Source: Kiloniellales bacterium
GTDB taxonomy: Bacteria > Pseudomonadota > Alphaproteobacteria > Kiloniellales > JAKSDN01
Direction: 5' to 3'
Assembly (NCBI GenBank): GCA_022360075.1
Contig: JAKSDN010000919.1
Coordinates: forward strand, 1 to 7,741
Length of the DNA stretch: 7,741 nt
Positions 6,878 to 7,741 of the stretch are shown piece by piece. The notes under the pieces are model-generated. The model worked only from the letters and a program-made list of their open reading frames with translations. It searched no databases and was not told where the DNA came from. Every line of letters starts with the position of its first letter. The first letter of the stretch is position 1. The position numbers and the translations under genes are program-made.

Positions 6878-7375
6878 ATGCTTAAAGCTCTGATTTTCCT
6901 GGTTATCGGCGGTTTGCTGGGGTCGGCCGGCGGTTTCGCGGCCGGCATCTTCGTCTATCCCTATATCTTCCTCGCCGACATCGTCGCCACCGAACAGGTC
7001 GCCGATATCGCCTCGAAGCAAGTGGTCGCCAAGGGCGAGTTCATCCACGCCAATCCCTCGGATCCGATCCACTACGGCAAGGGCGCGGTCACGGTCTTCG
7101 ACGACCTCGTGCACTTGGAGAGCGACTTCGAGGTCGGCCCCGGCCCGGCCTTCCACGTCTATCTCGTGCCCAGCCCCGAGGTCAGGGGCGCCGCCGAGGT
7201 CGAGAACGCCATGTTCGTCGACCTCGGCCGTCTGCGCGCCTTCAAGGGCAGCCAGAACTACGCGATCCCGCCCGGCGTCGAGCTTTCGAACTACGGCAGC
7301 GTCGTCATCTGGTGTAAAGAGTTCGGCGTCCTGATCTCGCCAGCCTCTCTCGCCTTCGAGCCGACCGCTTCCTGA
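6878..7375 (+). CDS. Membrane-anchored DM13-domain protein
   Basis: A 165-residue protein with one N-terminal hydrophobic segment (about residues 4-34, Gly/Ala/Leu/Ile/Phe rich). This is most likely an uncleaved membrane anchor, with the rest in the periplasm. Residues about 50-162 fit the DM13 domain: GEFIHANPSDPIHYGKGAVTV, then FEVGPGPAFHVYLVPSPEV, LGRLRAFKGSQNYAIPPGV, and finally YGSVVIWCKEFGVLISPASL. The domain's conserved cysteine is Cys146 in VVIWC, and it is the only cysteine in the protein. DM13 domains are found in bacteria and animals and have been proposed to take part in redox or electron transfer, but a defined bacterial role is lacking. The start is supported by GGGAGG five bases upstream. 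Only five bases separate its stop from the downstream flavin oxidoreductase start, so the two are likely co-transcribed. It is divergent from the hydrolase gene. Confidence 0.88.
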   Translation: MLKALIFLVIGGLLGSAGGFAAGIFVYPYIFLADIVATEQVADIASKQVVAKGEFIHANPSDPIHYGKGAVTVFDDLVHLESDFEVGPGPAFHVYLVPSPEVRGAAEVENAMFVDLGRLRAFKGSQNYAIPPGVELSNYGSVVIWCKEFGVLISPASLAFEPTAS

Positions 7376-7380
7376 ATGGC

Positions 7381-7741
7381 ATGAGTCACCTGTTCCAGCC
7401 CCTGAGCCTGCGCGGCGTCACTCTCAAGAACCGCATCGCCATCTCGCCGATGAGCCAGTACCGCGCGCGCAACGGCTATGCGAACACCTGGCATCTCGTC
7501 CACCTGGGCCGCTTCGCGCTTGGCGGCGCCGGGCTGGTCTTCGCCGAGGCCACGGCGGTCGAGGCCTGCGGCCGGCGTACGCACGGCGATCTCGGCCTCT
7601 GGGAGGACGGCCAGATCGAACCGCTCTCGCCCGTGACCCGATTCCTGACGGACGAAGGTGCCGTGCCCGGCATCCAGATCGGCCATGCCGGCCGCAAGGC
7701 CTCGGAGCGGCGGCCCTGGCACGGCGAGACACCCGTGACCG
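7381..7741 (+). CDS. NADH:flavin oxidoreductase, Old Yellow Enzyme family (YqjM/XenA-like), N-terminal part; 3' end outside window
   Basis: The first 120 residues of an FMN-dependent ene-reductase are visible, about one third of the usual 350-370. The start MSHLFQPLSLRGVTLKNRI, followed by AISPMSQYRA, NTWHLVHLGRFALGGAGL and VFAEATAVEACGRRTHGDLG, matches the thermophilic-like (YqjM) class. IQIGHAGRKAS contains the FMN/substrate-binding histidine region. In YqjM and XenA the motif reads P-M-C-x-Y with a cysteine that tunes the flavin. Here it is P-M-S-Q-Y, so Ser25 takes that place. Such enzymes reduce activated C=C bonds using NAD(P)H. No Shine-Dalgarno is obvious, and the five-base gap from the DM13 gene suggests coupled translation. 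The ATG at 7376 is out of frame and stops after two codons, so 7381 is the start. Confidence 0.92.
   Translation, partial: MSHLFQPLSLRGVTLKNRIAISPMSQYRARNGYANTWHLVHLGRFALGGAGLVFAEATAVEACGRRTHGDLGLWEDGQIEPLSPVTRFLTDEGAVPGIQIGHAGRKASERRPWHGETPVT

Overview
The window is a GC-rich, densely packed bacterial chromosome segment. It most likely comes from an alphaproteobacterium, perhaps a Rhodospirillales/Rhizobiales-type lineage. The grounds are the high G+C coding style, a porphobilinogen synthase with aspartates where zinc-type enzymes have cysteines, a TakP-like TRAP binding protein, and an intergenic palindromic repeat whose CCTCAGGATGAGG / GCGTCCTTCGAGACGC modules resemble repeats I associate with alphaproteobacterial genomes. 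The taxonomic call is inference. I see no phage, transposase, CRISPR array, rRNA or tRNA.

Layout, left to right. (1) Positions 1-1111, plus strand: the C-terminal part of an O-acetylhomoserine sulfhydrylase (MetY type), overlapping by ATGA an isochorismatase-fold hydrolase whose catalytic cysteine position is serine. (2) Positions 1112-1303: a convergent intergenic gap filled by two inverted copies of a REP-like palindromic unit. (3) Positions 1304-2410, minus strand: an orphan TRAP solute-binding protein with a Tat signal. (4) A divergent promoter region, then hemB on the plus strand (2596-3666). (5) A short gap with an 18-base palindrome, then a tightly overlapping pair: a 1-Cys peroxiredoxin (3824-4459) and an unusual protein (4452-5612) that joins a cysteine-less peroxiredoxin-like domain to a 2-oxoglutarate/Fe(II) dioxygenase domain. 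A perfect 12-bp hairpin lies just inside the second gene. (6) A minus-strand YheT-family alpha/beta hydrolase whose stop codon directly abuts that of the dioxygenase gene. (7) After a divergent gap, a plus-strand pair: a membrane-anchored DM13-domain protein and the start of an Old Yellow Enzyme-family flavin oxidoreductase, cut by the window end.

Most of the window is ordinary metabolism: methionine/cysteine sulfur assimilation, tetrapyrrole synthesis, organic acid uptake and peroxide defence. The parts most worth a second look are the peroxiredoxin / Prx-like-dioxygenase operon with its internal hairpin, the cysteine-to-serine replacements in the isochorismatase and the OYE, and the DM13-OYE pairing. 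I did not find a clear-cut new defence or mobile system. The Prx-dioxygenase pair is the best candidate for a poorly described functional unit, possibly an oxidation- or oxygen-responsive protein hydroxylation module, and that function is inference.
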